64,000 nucleotides of DNA from contig CAZVKG010000003.1 of the NCBI GenBank assembly GCA_964627665.1, forward strand, positions 1-64,000, given 5' to 3'. Shown here piece by piece: positions 44,427 through 52,999 of the stretch (position 1 is the first letter of the stretch; every line of letters starts with the position of its first letter). This DNA comes from UBA1351 sp964627665. Its GTDB lineage: Bacteria > Bacillota > Clostridia > Lachnospirales > Vallitaleaceae. The notes below the pieces were generated by a model, which saw nothing but the letters and a program-made list of their open reading frames with translations, had not been told where the DNA came from and searched no databases. The translations under genes and the position numbers were made by a program.

Positions 44427-45896
44427 ATGGGAAAACTAACCGGATTCAAAGAATATAAACGTCAGAACGGTTCATATCACGAGGAAAATGAACGTGTTGC
44501 ACATTGGAGCGACATCTATATACCACAAGACAGCGAAGGAATAAAGACACAAGCTGCACGATGTATGGATTGTGGTATACCTTTCTGCAGTTCTGGTTGT
44601 CCATTAGGTAATATCATTCCGGATTTTAATGACCTCGTTTACAATGATCAATGGAAAAAAGCTTTACAAGTCCTTCATACGACAAACAACTTCCCTGAGT
44701 TCACCGGAAAGATTTGCCCTGCTCCTTGTGAAAGCGCCTGTGTTCTTGGTCTCATTGATGATCCGATTGCCATTGAAGATATTGAACTTGCTATTGTTGA
44801 GCGTGGCTGGGAGGAAGGTTGGATAAAACCCCAACCTCCGGCAATTAGAACGGATAAGTCAATTGCTATTGTTGGTTCCGGTCCTTCCGGAATGGCTACT
44901 GCACAGCAGTTAGCTCGCGTTGGACATAAAGTTACACTTTTTGAACGCAACGAAGCTATTGGAGGCGCAATGCGTTTTGGTGTCCCTGATTATAAGCTTC
45001 CAAAAATATTTATCGAACGTCGTGTTGAGCAAATGAAAGCCGAAGGCGTGATTATCAAGACAAGCACCAACGTTGGTCAAGATATTACAGCTGATGAATT
45101 GAAAAATACTTTTGATGCCATTTGCTTAACTGGTGGATCAACAGAGCCACGCGACCTGACTATATCAGGACGTGAGTTAAAAGGTATTTATTTTGCAATG
45201 GACTTCTTACCTCAATCAAATCGTCGAGTTTCAGATCTTCCTGTTCACCCGGATTTTGACATCACTGCAAAAGGAAAAAAAGTTGTTGTCATTGGTGGCG
45301 GAGATACCGGTTCAGACTGTATCGGAACCTCACTACGTCAAGGTGCTAGTGAAGTAACTCAACTTGAATTATTGCCAATGCCTCCAAAAGAAAGGGATAA
45401 TTCACAACCATGGCCGGTATTCCCACGCTTATATAAGACCAGTACATCACATAAAGAAGCGATGGCAACCTTAGGACATGATATACGTCTTTTCTCCATC
45501 GGAACCAAAGAATTTATCAATGATGGAAATGGAAATGTATCTGCACTGCGTTGCGTTAAACTTAACTGGGTAATCCCGGAAGACGGTTCTAGACCCATCA
45601 TGGAAGAAGTTCCTGATTCAGAATTTCTTATTGAAGCAGACCTTGTATTATTTGCTATGGGCTTTTTACATCCAGAACATACCGGACTTTTAGATGATCT
45701 TGGTGTCGATTATGATCCACGGGGAAATGTGGCAACAGATCAGAGCTTTAAAACTTCGATTGACAAGGTTTTTGCCGCAGGTGATATGCGAAGAGGCCAA
45801 TCTCTCGTCGTACATGCAATTGCTGAAGGACGAAAACTGGCTAAAGAAGTGGATGAATATCTGATGGGCGAAACATTTTTACGATGCCCTGAATAA
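44427..45896 (+). CDS. gltD: Glutamate synthase small subunit, NADPH-dependent
   Basis: Passes electrons from NAD(P)H through FAD and two 4Fe-4S clusters to GltB. N-terminal cluster ligands are in CMDCGIPFCSSGCPLGN (about 47-63) and CPAPCESACVLG (about 97-108). The FAD site GSGPSGMATAQQLARVGHKV is near 150 and the second dinucleotide site VVIGGGDTGSDCIG near 290. 489 residues, normal. A second GAGD-type FAD motif, FAAGDMRRGQSLVV, is near the C-terminus. Ends 15 bases before a bidirectional terminator. Confidence 0.97.
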   Translation: MGKLTGFKEYKRQNGSYHEENERVAHWSDIYIPQDSEGIKTQAARCMDCGIPFCSSGCPLGNIIPDFNDLVYNDQWKKALQVLHTTNNFPEFTGKICPAPCESACVLGLIDDPIAIEDIELAIVERGWEEGWIKPQPPAIRTDKSIAIVGSGPSGMATAQQLARVGHKVTLFERNEAIGGAMRFGVPDYKLPKIFIERRVEQMKAEGVIIKTSTNVGQDITADELKNTFDAICLTGGSTEPRDLTISGRELKGIYFAMDFLPQSNRRVSDLPVHPDFDITAKGKKVVVIGGGDTGSDCIGTSLRQGASEVTQLELLPMPPKERDNSQPWPVFPRLYKTSTSHKEAMATLGHDIRLFSIGTKEFINDGNGNVSALRCVKLNWVIPEDGSRPIMEEVPDSEFLIEADLVLFAMGFLHPEHTGLLDDLGVDYDPRGNVATDQSFKTSIDKVFAAGDMRRGQSLVVHAIAEGRKLAKEVDEYLMGETFLRCPE

Positions 45897-45911
45897 ATAT
45901 AATAGACATAT

Positions 45912-45958
45912 AAAAAAGGAGCTTTCCGTTTGAAATTATAGCGGAAAGCTCCTTTTTA
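45912..45958. terminator. Bidirectional terminator between gltD and the aldo/keto reductase gene
   Basis: A stem of about 17 bp (45912-45928 with 45942-45958) around GGAGCTTTCCG and CGGAAAGCTCC, A-rich left and T-rich right. Confidence 0.88.
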
Positions 45959-45963
45959 TATGT

Positions 45964-47124
45964 CTATTTTTCCATTACGGCTACAAGGTCTCTTAATTTT
46001 TCAGGTATAGGTATGTTTTGTGGGCATTGTGGTACACATGCTCCACACTCAACGCAAATTGACGCTTTTTCATCTTCGGGCATATTTTGATATTGCTTCA
46101 TCTGTCCTTCTTTTAAAGAAGGGTCATCAAAGAGATTATATTCATTGTATCGCGCAAAATTTCCGGGAATATTGACACCATAAGGGCATGGCATGCAATA
46201 TTCGCACCCTGTACAGTCAACTTTTATTCGATCTCTAAAAATAGTTTTTGCTCGATTCATAATATCCTTTTCTTCTATTGTAAATGAATTCGGATGCCCT
46301 TCTTCTGCAATCTCCATGTTTTCTTTAACTTGATCTAATGTGGACATTCCACTCAGCACAACATGGGTCTCCGCTTGTTCCCATATCCATCGCAAGGCCC
46401 ATTTTGCAGGTGTTTTTTTGTTTTCGGCTTCATCAAATGCAGCTTGTACCGCATCCGGTATACTACGCACTAGATTACCACCACGTAATGGTTCCATAAT
46501 AACAATACCCAAATCTCTAGCTACTGCATAATCTAGGCCTTCTTTACCTGCCTGATATTCTTCATCAATATAATTATATTGAATCTGACAAAATGACCAA
46601 TCATAATCGTCCACAATACGTTTAAAGGTATCTAACTTATCATGAAAGGAAAATCCCGCATATCGTATTCGACCATCCTTGATTGCCGTGTCTAAGAACT
46701 CATCAATGCCTAAATTCATCAAGTTATCCCAGCGCGCACTATCTAATGCATGTACCAAGTAAAAATCGATATGATCGGTCTCTAAGCGCTCTAATTGACG
46801 ATTCAAATAGTAGTCCATGTCCTCCCGCGTTTCAATTAGCCAACTTGGTAATTTCGTCGCCAAATGTACTTTCTCGCGATACCCTTTTTTTAAAGCTTTA
46901 GCCACTAAGGGTTCACTCATTCCACCATCTTTACCCCCATCGCCATGATAGGGATATGCTGTATCCACATAATTAAGTCCACGGTCAATGGCGTAATGCA
47001 TCATTTCAATTGATTTTTCTTCATCAATTTGCGTTGAATCTTGACCTAAAAGCGGAAAACGCATACACCCGAAACCTAAAATCGATACTTTTTCTCCTGT
47101 TTTTCCAAATTCTCTATATAACAT
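45964..47124 (-). CDS. Aldo/keto reductase with C-terminal ferredoxin domain
   Basis: The first 290 residues form an aldo/keto reductase TIM barrel: GFGCMRFPLL, then the catalytic Asp/Tyr in VDTAYPYHGD (about 56-65), Lys in LATKLPSW and His in FYLVHALD. The C-terminal 90 residues hold two cysteine groups, CTGCEYCMPCPYG (about 312-324) and CVECGACVPQCPQ (about 361-373), fit for two 4Fe-4S clusters, so the reductase probably exchanges electrons with ferredoxin rather than only NADPH. This fusion is frequent in anaerobic Clostridia. The substrate is not known. Monocistronic. Confidence 0.92.
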   Translation of the reverse strand: MLYREFGKTGEKVSILGFGCMRFPLLGQDSTQIDEEKSIEMMHYAIDRGLNYVDTAYPYHGDGGKDGGMSEPLVAKALKKGYREKVHLATKLPSWLIETREDMDYYLNRQLERLETDHIDFYLVHALDSARWDNLMNLGIDEFLDTAIKDGRIRYAGFSFHDKLDTFKRIVDDYDWSFCQIQYNYIDEEYQAGKEGLDYAVARDLGIVIMEPLRGGNLVRSIPDAVQAAFDEAENKKTPAKWALRWIWEQAETHVVLSGMSTLDQVKENMEIAEEGHPNSFTIEEKDIMNRAKTIFRDRIKVDCTGCEYCMPCPYGVNIPGNFARYNEYNLFDDPSLKEGQMKQYQNMPEDEKASICVECGACVPQCPQNIPIPEKLRDLVAVMEK

Positions 47125-47280
47125 AAAAACCTCCTACATAAAATTTGATAATTGTCAGATTATTTATTATCTTAATTATAGCGGTTAAAGTGTACTTTAA
47201 GTCAAGAGATTCTAGAAAATTCAGCATAAATTCAACGAAAAGCCTAGTCAAATTGTTAAATTTTTGATAAAATAGAGCGG

Positions 47281-47342
47281 TATGTGTCGTAAAAGCACAT
47301 AGAACAAAACATTACGGTTTTTTCACCGATGATTTTTCGGTG
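47281..47342 (+). promoter_or_regulatory. Two hairpins in the leader of the IscU-like gene
   Basis: TATGTG/CACATA (47281-47301) and CACCGA/TCGGTG with a 7-base loop (47324-47342) lie 45-110 bases before the start codon. They match no riboswitch that I know and might be protein-binding sites or a structured leader. No clear -35/-10 pair was found in 47125-47280. Confidence 0.35.
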
Positions 47343-47388
47343 TGGAATAAAATATAAGCGTTCATTAGAAGGAAGGAGAACCATCAAA

Positions 47389-48081
47389 ATGATTTATTCA
47401 CATGAAGTAGAAAATATGTGTACCGTTGCAAAAGGTCCTAAAAATGGTCCTGCACCAATTCCTGTTGAGGGAAAATGGGTTAAAGCCTATGATGTCAAAG
47501 ATATTTCCGGCTTAACACATGGTGTTGGCTGGTGTGCACCACAACAAGGTGCTTGTAAATTAACTCTAAACGTAAAAGACGGTATTATTGAAGAGGCTCT
47601 TGTCGAAACGGTGGGTTGTTCAGGTATGACACACTCTGCCGCAATGGCAAGTGAACTCTTACCAGGCAAAACTATTCTCGAAGCTTTAAACACAGATCTT
47701 GTCTGTGATGCGATTAATGTTGCTATGCGCGAGCTCTTCTTGCAAATTGCATACGGTCGTACACAAACAGCTTTCTCTGAAGGCGGATTACCTATCGGTG
47801 CCGGTCTTGAAGACCTTGGAAAAGGTTTACGCTCACAAGTAGGTACAATGTATGGTACCAAAGCTAAAGGTACCCGTTATCTTGAAATGGCTGAAGGTTA
47901 TGTAACACAAATGGGTCTTGATGAAAATGATGAAGTTATCGGATACAAATTTGTTCATCTTGGAAAAATGATGGAATTTGTAGCAAAAGGCAAAAGTGCT
48001 AATGAAGCTATGGAAGACGCTACAAGTCAATACGGTCGATTCGATGATGCTGTTAAATTCATTGATCCAAGACACGAATAA
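47389..48081 (+). CDS. IscU/NifU-like iron-sulfur scaffold protein, partner of GGGtGRT
   Basis: A 230-residue protein whose centre looks like the IscU/NifU scaffold fold: LTLNVKDGIIEEALVETVGCSGMTHSAAMASELLPGKTILEAL (landmark, about 58-100) parallels the IscU strand-cysteine-helix layout. Cysteines at 11, 49, 56, 77 and 106 could hold a cluster; the classical C-terminal HCS motif of IscU is missing. The N-terminal 30 residues and the C-terminal 110 are additions. Start: an earlier in-frame ATG at 47329 has no ribosome site, while AAGGAGG precedes the ATG at 47389. The gene is paired with GGGtGRT, 20 bases downstream. Its client is unknown. Confidence 0.82.
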   Translation: MIYSHEVENMCTVAKGPKNGPAPIPVEGKWVKAYDVKDISGLTHGVGWCAPQQGACKLTLNVKDGIIEEALVETVGCSGMTHSAAMASELLPGKTILEALNTDLVCDAINVAMRELFLQIAYGRTQTAFSEGGLPIGAGLEDLGKGLRSQVGTMYGTKAKGTRYLEMAEGYVTQMGLDENDEVIGYKFVHLGKMMEFVAKGKSANEAMEDATSQYGRFDDAVKFIDPRHE

Positions 48082-48101
48082 ACTAAAGGAGGACAAGAAG
48101 A

Positions 48102-49097
48102 ATGCCATTATTTGAAAGTTACGCAAGAAGAATAGATCAAATAACGCCTGTATTGGAAAAATACGAACTCGAAAGCCTTGAGGCTGCTAAACAACTTTGT
48201 TTAGATAAAGGAATTGATGTACATCAAATCGTTAAAGAAATTCAACCGATTTGCTTTGAAAATGCTTTATGGGCATATACATTAGGCGCTGCCATTGCAA
48301 TAAAAAAAGGATTAACTGTTGCTGCTGAAGCTGCTGAAGCTTTAGGTGAAGGTCTTCAAGCTTTTTGTATACCCGGCTCTGTTGCAGATCAACGTAAAGT
48401 TGGTATCGGTCACGGTAACCTTGCAGCTATGCTACTTCGTGAAGAAACAACGTGTTTTGCTTTCTTAGCCGGTCACGAGTCCTTTGCAGCTGCCGAAGGC
48501 GCTATTGGGATTGCAAAATCAGCCAATAAAGTACGTAAACAACCCCTTCAAGTTATCTTAAATGGTCTTGGCAAAGATGCAGCACAGATTATCTCTCGTA
48601 TCAATGGATTTACTCATGTTGAAACGGCTTTTGATTATTATACAGGTGAACTTAAAGTTGTCAATGAAAAAGCTTATTCAACAGGTGATCGTGGTGCAGT
48701 TCGTTGTTACGGTGCGGATGACGTTCGTGAAGGTGTTGCTATTATGCATCACGAAAGTGTTGGTGTGTCTATCACTGGTAACTCAACAAATCCTACACGT
48801 TTCCAACATCCGGTTGCCGGAACCTACAAAAAAGAGTGTATTGAGCAAGGGAAGAAATTCTTCTCTGTTGCTTCCGGTGGTGGTACAGGACGTACTTTAC
48901 ATCCTGATAACATGGCTGCAGGTCCTGCATCCTATGGTATGACAGATACAATGGGTCGCATGCATTCTGACGCTCAATTTGCCGGTTCTTCATCTGTACC
49001 TGCTCATGTTGAGATGATGGGACTTATCGGAATGGGTAACAATCCAATGGTTGGTGCATCTGTTGCCGTAGCCGTTGCTATCGAACAAAACGCTTAA
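48102..49097 (+). CDS. GGGtGRT-family protein
   Basis: A 331-residue cytoplasmic protein of the family named after its GGGtGRT motif, seen here as ASGGGTGRTLHPDNMAAG (about 266-283). Other well conserved parts are VADQRKVGIGHGNLAAMLLREETTCFAFLAGHE (about 107-140, shown as a landmark) and the C-terminal GMGNNPMVGASVAVAVAIEQ. The function of the family is not established. The gene directly follows the IscU-like gene, an arrangement that implies a joint role, perhaps an enzyme and its cluster donor. AAAGGAGG ribosome site; a strong terminator follows. Confidence 0.9.
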   Translation: MPLFESYARRIDQITPVLEKYELESLEAAKQLCLDKGIDVHQIVKEIQPICFENALWAYTLGAAIAIKKGLTVAAEAAEALGEGLQAFCIPGSVADQRKVGIGHGNLAAMLLREETTCFAFLAGHESFAAAEGAIGIAKSANKVRKQPLQVILNGLGKDAAQIISRINGFTHVETAFDYYTGELKVVNEKAYSTGDRGAVRCYGADDVREGVAIMHHESVGVSITGNSTNPTRFQHPVAGTYKKECIEQGKKFFSVASGGGTGRTLHPDNMAAGPASYGMTDTMGRMHSDAQFAGSSSVPAHVEMMGLIGMGNNPMVGASVAVAVAIEQNA

Positions 49098-49127
49098 CAT
49101 TAATTATATATACTTTTTAAATGTAAT

Positions 49128-49170
49128 AAAAGCTGTTAATCTTGCCTTTACGCTAAGATTAACAGCTTTT
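49128..49170. terminator. Bidirectional terminator after the GGGtGRT gene
   Basis: A 16-bp perfect stem (49128-49143 with 49155-49170) containing GCTGTTAATCTT, followed by T on the plus strand and also usable by the convergent phosphatase gene. Confidence 0.88.
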
Positions 49171-49179
49171 TTCATATCT

Positions 49180-49842
49180 TTATTTTTTATCATCTATAAA
49201 CCATCCATCATATTGACTTTGATCTTGATAATGATCGACACGTCCAATATATTCATAAGTAAACTTATCTTTATTATAAATACTTTTTGTAATCGATGTC
49301 GGCTTTAATTTGATCCCACTCCATAATTCTGATATTGGAAGCCCTTGTGTATATGCAATGAAGCTTTTTAAAACAATGGCATGGGCAACAATTAAGATGT
49401 TTGTATGTATATCATGGACGATAACTTCTTCACAAAAATGTTGAATTCGTTGTCGTACATCATGAAAATCTTCTCCGCTTGTGGCTACATATTGGTCCGG
49501 CGTATACCAAAAAACCTCATGCTTTTCCGGTTCACTTCTTTCAACATCACTGACAAGTTTGCCTTGCCAATCCCCAAGATGAATTTCTTTTAAATCCACA
49601 TGGGAAATAACCGGAATATCCCGTTTCCCACGAAGAATCAAGGCGGTTTTGTATGCACGCTCAAGGGGTGATGAATATATAATGTCAATATCTTCTTTCT
49701 CGAGCCATTTAGCAAGCTGCTCTGCTTGACGAACCCCATTATCTGTTAGTGGAGAGTTTAGTTGCCCCTGCATTCTTCGTACCGTATTCCACTTTGTTTC
49801 ACCATGTCGTGTTAACCAAATAGTCTTCATATTCTTCTTCAT
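49180..49842 (-). CDS. Histidine phosphatase (phosphoglycerate mutase family)
   Basis: A cytoplasmic phosphatase of the RHG family. The phosphohistidine motif is LTRHGETKWN near the N-terminus; YSSPLERAYKTA and the second catalytic His in IVAHAIVLK (about 157) are also present. The 220-residue length fits cobC/gpmB-like broad phosphatases rather than true glycolytic mutase. A 12-base repeat supplies in-frame ATGs at 49854, 49842 and 49830; GAGGAAG is correctly placed for 49842, which I use. Substrate unknown. Confidence 0.88.
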   Translation of the reverse strand: MKKNMKTIWLTRHGETKWNTVRRMQGQLNSPLTDNGVRQAEQLAKWLEKEDIDIIYSSPLERAYKTALILRGKRDIPVISHVDLKEIHLGDWQGKLVSDVERSEPEKHEVFWYTPDQYVATSGEDFHDVRQRIQHFCEEVIVHDIHTNILIVAHAIVLKSFIAYTQGLPISELWSGIKLKPTSITKSIYNKDKFTYEYIGRVDHYQDQSQYDGWFIDDKK

Positions 49843-49860
49843 ATTCTTCCTCATATTCTT
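49825..49860. repeat. Three 12-base tandem repeats over the phosphatase start codon
   Basis: CTTCATATTCTT occurs three times head to tail (49825-49836, 49837-49848, 49849-49860, the last with one change, CCTCATATTCTT). Read on the minus strand each unit gives AAGAATATGAAG, so each holds an in-frame ATG for the phosphatase gene. Confidence 0.85.
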
Positions 49861-49875
49861 TTAATTCTCTTTGCT

Positions 49876-49904
49876 ATTATATCAATACCTTCTTGACAAA
49901 GCAA
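49876..49904 (-). promoter_or_regulatory. Promoter of the histidine phosphatase gene
   Basis: TTGCTT (49899-49904) and TATAAT (49876-49881) with a 17-base spacer on the minus strand. Confidence 0.6.
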
Positions 49905-49921
49905 GGAATCCCACGATAATA

Positions 49922-49950
49922 ATGACAAGCCGAAAACGATATGTTATAAT
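49922..49950 (+). promoter_or_regulatory. Promoter of the cyclophilin gene
   Basis: ATGACA (49922-49927) and TATAAT (49945-49950) with a 17-base spacer, about 30 bases before the start codon. Confidence 0.7.
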
Positions 49951-49981
49951 ACACACGTATTCTTATTGAAAGGAGATTATT

Positions 49982-50506
49982 ATGGAAAAAAATAACCCTA
50001 TCGTTACAATAGAAACAAATCGTGACGGTATCATAAAAGTAGAACTTTATCCAGAAATCGCACCAAACTCAGTGAATAACTTTATTTCATTGATAAAAAA
50101 AGGTTTTTATGACGGCCTGACTTTTCATCGTGTCATTCCCGGATTCATGATCCAAGGCGGTTGCCCTGACGGAACCGGTATGGGCGGTCCAGGATATTCA
50201 ATTAAAGGGGAATTTAGTGGCAATGGATTTGATAATCCGTTAAAACATACACGTGGCGTCCTTTCTATGGCTAGATCAATGAATCCAAATTCAGCCGGAT
50301 CCCAATTTTTCCTTATGGTAAAAGATTCTCCACATCTTGACGGACAATATGCTGCTTTTGGAAAAGTGATTAGTGGTATAGAAATCTGTGATGCTATTGT
50401 GAGCAGTCCAAAAAACAATAACGATCAGCCACATGAACCTCAAGTTATGGTATCTGTAACCGTTGACACTCAAGGTGTCGATTACGATGAACCAGAAAAA
50501 ATGTAG
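49982..50506 (+). CDS. Cyclophilin-type peptidyl-prolyl isomerase
   Basis: Catalyses cis-trans isomerisation of prolyl bonds during folding. The 174 residues are a single cyclophilin domain without signal peptide, hence cytoplasmic. Active-site motifs: LTFHRVIPGFMIQGG (Arg/Phe/Met/Gln), GSQFFLMVKDSPHLDGQYAAFGKV (shown as landmark). An AAAGGAG site precedes the ATG. Monocistronic, with a promoter and terminator of its own. Confidence 0.95.
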   Translation: MEKNNPIVTIETNRDGIIKVELYPEIAPNSVNNFISLIKKGFYDGLTFHRVIPGFMIQGGCPDGTGMGGPGYSIKGEFSGNGFDNPLKHTRGVLSMARSMNPNSAGSQFFLMVKDSPHLDGQYAAFGKVISGIEICDAIVSSPKNNNDQPHEPQVMVSVTVDTQGVDYDEPEKM

Positions 50507-50521
50507 CATAAAAGCTCTTTA

Positions 50522-50566
50522 AAAAATCAAGCAGTATTCAGTTCAACTGAATACTGCTTGATTTTT
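50522..50566. terminator. Bidirectional terminator between cyclophilin and TPR-GGDEF genes
   Basis: A long perfect stem, ATCAAGCAGTATTCAG and its complement (about 50526-50543 with 50547-50563), with A-rich left and T-rich right flanks. The TPR-GGDEF stop codon lies within the stem. Confidence 0.88.
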
Positions 50567-52075
50567 ACCTTCTTTTTTACCCTTATACAATCGTTGGTCT
50601 GCCAGATTGATACTTGAATCAAATTCACCCATTAATGGTGCCAATCCAAAAGTCATTGTAATTTTAAGCTGCATATCTTTATAAAAAAAGGAAGTGTTGA
50701 TTATACGTTCACGCAAATCATAGATATAGGATAAGGCGTCCTCCATTGTTGCATAAGGTAGCACAATCAAAAATTCTTCACCACCCCAACGCGCAACACG
50801 ATATCCTCTCTGCAAGCTTTCCTTTAAAATCTTAGATAATTGTTTAAGGATCTCATCACCACAAGGATGGCCATATTGATCATTAATCCGCTTAAAGTCA
50901 TCAATATCAGATAATATGAGAATATGACGGCCATTAAACTCAAGATTATTAAACGTTTTTTTCATTCCACGCCGATTAAGCAAACCTGTTAGTGCATCAC
51001 ATTGAACTTCTTGAGACAATTGCTTATTTACACGCTCTAAGCTTTGGTACTGTTCAACATATTCCGCTAGCTCACGTTCTTTTATATAAAGATTATATTC
51101 ATTTTGTAAACGATAGATCTTTTCTTTATTGCTTTCAGCAGTGAAATATTGTTGAAGCTCTGTTCCCGTCTTATAGGCATTATATGCCAATTCAAATTCT
51201 TCAATATCTGAATAGGCTTCTGCCATGGCATAATATAATTCAACCTTATGTTTTTGTATATTATACTTTCTTGCTACATTTAGAGCCGATTCAAGAACTT
51301 GAAGCGCCTGTTCACTTTGACGCTCTTTTAACAATAATCGTCCTAGAAGATAATTTCCATAAATTTGGCCTTCATTATATTGAATATCGCCGGCTAAATT
51401 CAAAGCGCGTTCATAAAATTCCTTGGACAAAGAACCATTATTCATGCGTTCATATATAGATGCAATTTCAAGATAAACAAGAACCAAACCTTTTTGGTAA
51501 TCAATATCTTTAAAAACCTCTAATGATTTCAAGCCGTATTTTAAGGCTTTATCATATAATCGCCTGGCCATTGAGATACGACACAAGACTAAGTTTGCAT
51601 TGCCAATAAGCGTCTCGTCATCGAGTAGTTCTGATAATTGTAAAGCCTCAATACCATAATCCATTGCCATGTCGATTGCTCGAATATCTATATAAACCAT
51701 AGCCATTTTTCGTAACAAATCACAACGTTTTTTCTTAGCTTCTTGCTCCATCGGATTTTTTAACGCTTCCATATAATAGAAAATTGAAGACTCACTAATG
51801 CCTAACTTACGATATATGTCCCCTGCAAGGCTTAAGGTATAATAATATTCTTCAAACTTTTTATGATGTTCTGAAAGGTTTAACCCTTTCAAAACGAAGT
51901 CTAGTGCATTGAAAAAATCATTACAATAATAGTAGCAATATGCCACTTGGTTAATAAAGGAAAGATTTTCTGACTCAAGTGTATATACTTCAAGCGCATC
52001 CTCCAAATATTTTTTTGGAGATGTAGAATATTTCAAATAGTATTGATACGTATACCGTTCTCTTGTTTCTTCCAT
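50543..52075 (-). CDS. TPR-GGDEF diguanylate cyclase
   Basis: Residues 1-310 are a chain of about seven to eight tetratricopeptide repeats, typical protein-docking units; a coiled linker (about 315-345, REL..YVEQYQSLERVNKQL) joins them to a GGDEF domain (about 350-510). The domain starts DALTGLLNRRGM, has DIDDFKRINDQYGHPCGDEIL and the active-site GGEEF, so it should make c-di-GMP. No RxxD inhibitory site is visible upstream of GGEEF. No membrane helix, so the TPR part probably senses a partner protein or peptide. Seventeen bases downstream of era; may share the upstream operon. Confidence 0.93.
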   Translation of the reverse strand: MEETRERYTYQYYLKYSTSPKKYLEDALEVYTLESENLSFINQVAYCYYYCNDFFNALDFVLKGLNLSEHHKKFEEYYYTLSLAGDIYRKLGISESSIFYYMEALKNPMEQEAKKKRCDLLRKMAMVYIDIRAIDMAMDYGIEALQLSELLDDETLIGNANLVLCRISMARRLYDKALKYGLKSLEVFKDIDYQKGLVLVYLEIASIYERMNNGSLSKEFYERALNLAGDIQYNEGQIYGNYLLGRLLLKERQSEQALQVLESALNVARKYNIQKHKVELYYAMAEAYSDIEEFELAYNAYKTGTELQQYFTAESNKEKIYRLQNEYNLYIKERELAEYVEQYQSLERVNKQLSQEVQCDALTGLLNRRGMKKTFNNLEFNGRHILILSDIDDFKRINDQYGHPCGDEILKQLSKILKESLQRGYRVARWGGEEFLIVLPYATMEDALSYIYDLRERIINTSFFYKDMQLKITMTFGLAPLMGEFDSSINLADQRLYKGKKEGKNQAVFS

Positions 52076-52092
52076 AGCAACCTCATCTTAAT

Positions 52093-52986
52093 TTATTGGT
52101 TTTGATCATAGCCATAATTCTTTAAGTGAAATTCGCTGTCGCGCCAGTTATCTTTAACTTTGACCCACAACTCAAGGTGTACTTTTGTCCCAAGTAAATT
52201 TTGAATATCTCTACGTGCTTGTGTTCCGATTTTTTTGATCATCTGTCCTTGTTTCCCTAAAATTATAGGTTTATGAGATTTTTTCTCACATACAATGGTT
52301 GCATGAATCTCAAGAATCGGCTGACCTTCACGTTCTTCGAAGGATTCCACAACCACTGCTATACCATGAGGCACTTCTTCTTTTAAGAAAAACAAGGTTT
52401 TCTCTCGAATAAGTTCTGCTACTAATTGTTTTTCAGGCTGATCTGTAACCATACCTTCCGGGAAAAACATTGGACCTTCAACGAGATGCTTTCGAACCGC
52501 ATCTAATACTGCTTCTGAATTTTCCCCTTTTAGGGCAGAAACAGGCACAATATCATCAAATGCGTAGAGTTTTCGATAGGCATCCATGACTAACAAAATC
52601 TCATTCTTAGGAATTAAGTCCATTTTATTAATGACTAAAATCACCGGTGTTTTGATTTCTTTTAACTTTTCGATAATAAACAAGTCTCCGGCTCCAACCT
52701 TCTGATCCGGTTCCACTAGCCAAAGTAGGGCATCAACCTCTGAAAATGTTGATAATGCCATTTGATTCATGTGTTCACCCAGTTTATGTTTGGGCTTATG
52801 AATTCCCGGTGTATCAATAAAAATAATTTGTTCCTTCTCTGTTGTCAAAATCGTTTGAATACGATTTCGTGTTGTTTGCGGTTTGTTGGACATTATCGCA
52901 ACTTTCTTTCCTATAAAGTGATTCATGAGTGTCGATTTCCCCACATTGGGGCGTCCTATAATTGTAACAAAACCTGATTTAAACAT
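52093..52986 (-). CDS. era: GTPase Era
   Basis: Essential GTPase that binds 16S rRNA and aids 30S assembly. G motifs: G1 GRPNVGKST, G3 DTPG in FIDTPGIHKPKH, G4 NKMD, G5 SALKG. The C-terminal KH domain includes GKQGQMIKKIGTQARRDIQ. A longer frame starts at 53016 but overlaps the upstream gene stop and lacks a ribosome site; GAGAGGA precedes the ATG at 52986, giving 297 residues, the usual length. Fourteen bases after the giant activase gene. Confidence 0.96.
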   Translation of the reverse strand: MFKSGFVTIIGRPNVGKSTLMNHFIGKKVAIMSNKPQTTRNRIQTILTTEKEQIIFIDTPGIHKPKHKLGEHMNQMALSTFSEVDALLWLVEPDQKVGAGDLFIIEKLKEIKTPVILVINKMDLIPKNEILLVMDAYRKLYAFDDIVPVSALKGENSEAVLDAVRKHLVEGPMFFPEGMVTDQPEKQLVAELIREKTLFFLKEEVPHGIAVVVESFEEREGQPILEIHATIVCEKKSHKPIILGKQGQMIKKIGTQARRDIQNLLGTKVHLELWVKVKDNWRDSEFHLKNYGYDQNQ

Positions 52987-52999
52987 ATATTTTCCTCTC

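Noticed and set aside
47329..47388. N-terminal extension of the IscU-like protein from the first ATG
   Set aside because: The extra 20 residues start inside a hairpin without a ribosome site, while AAGGAGG is ideally placed for the ATG at 47389.
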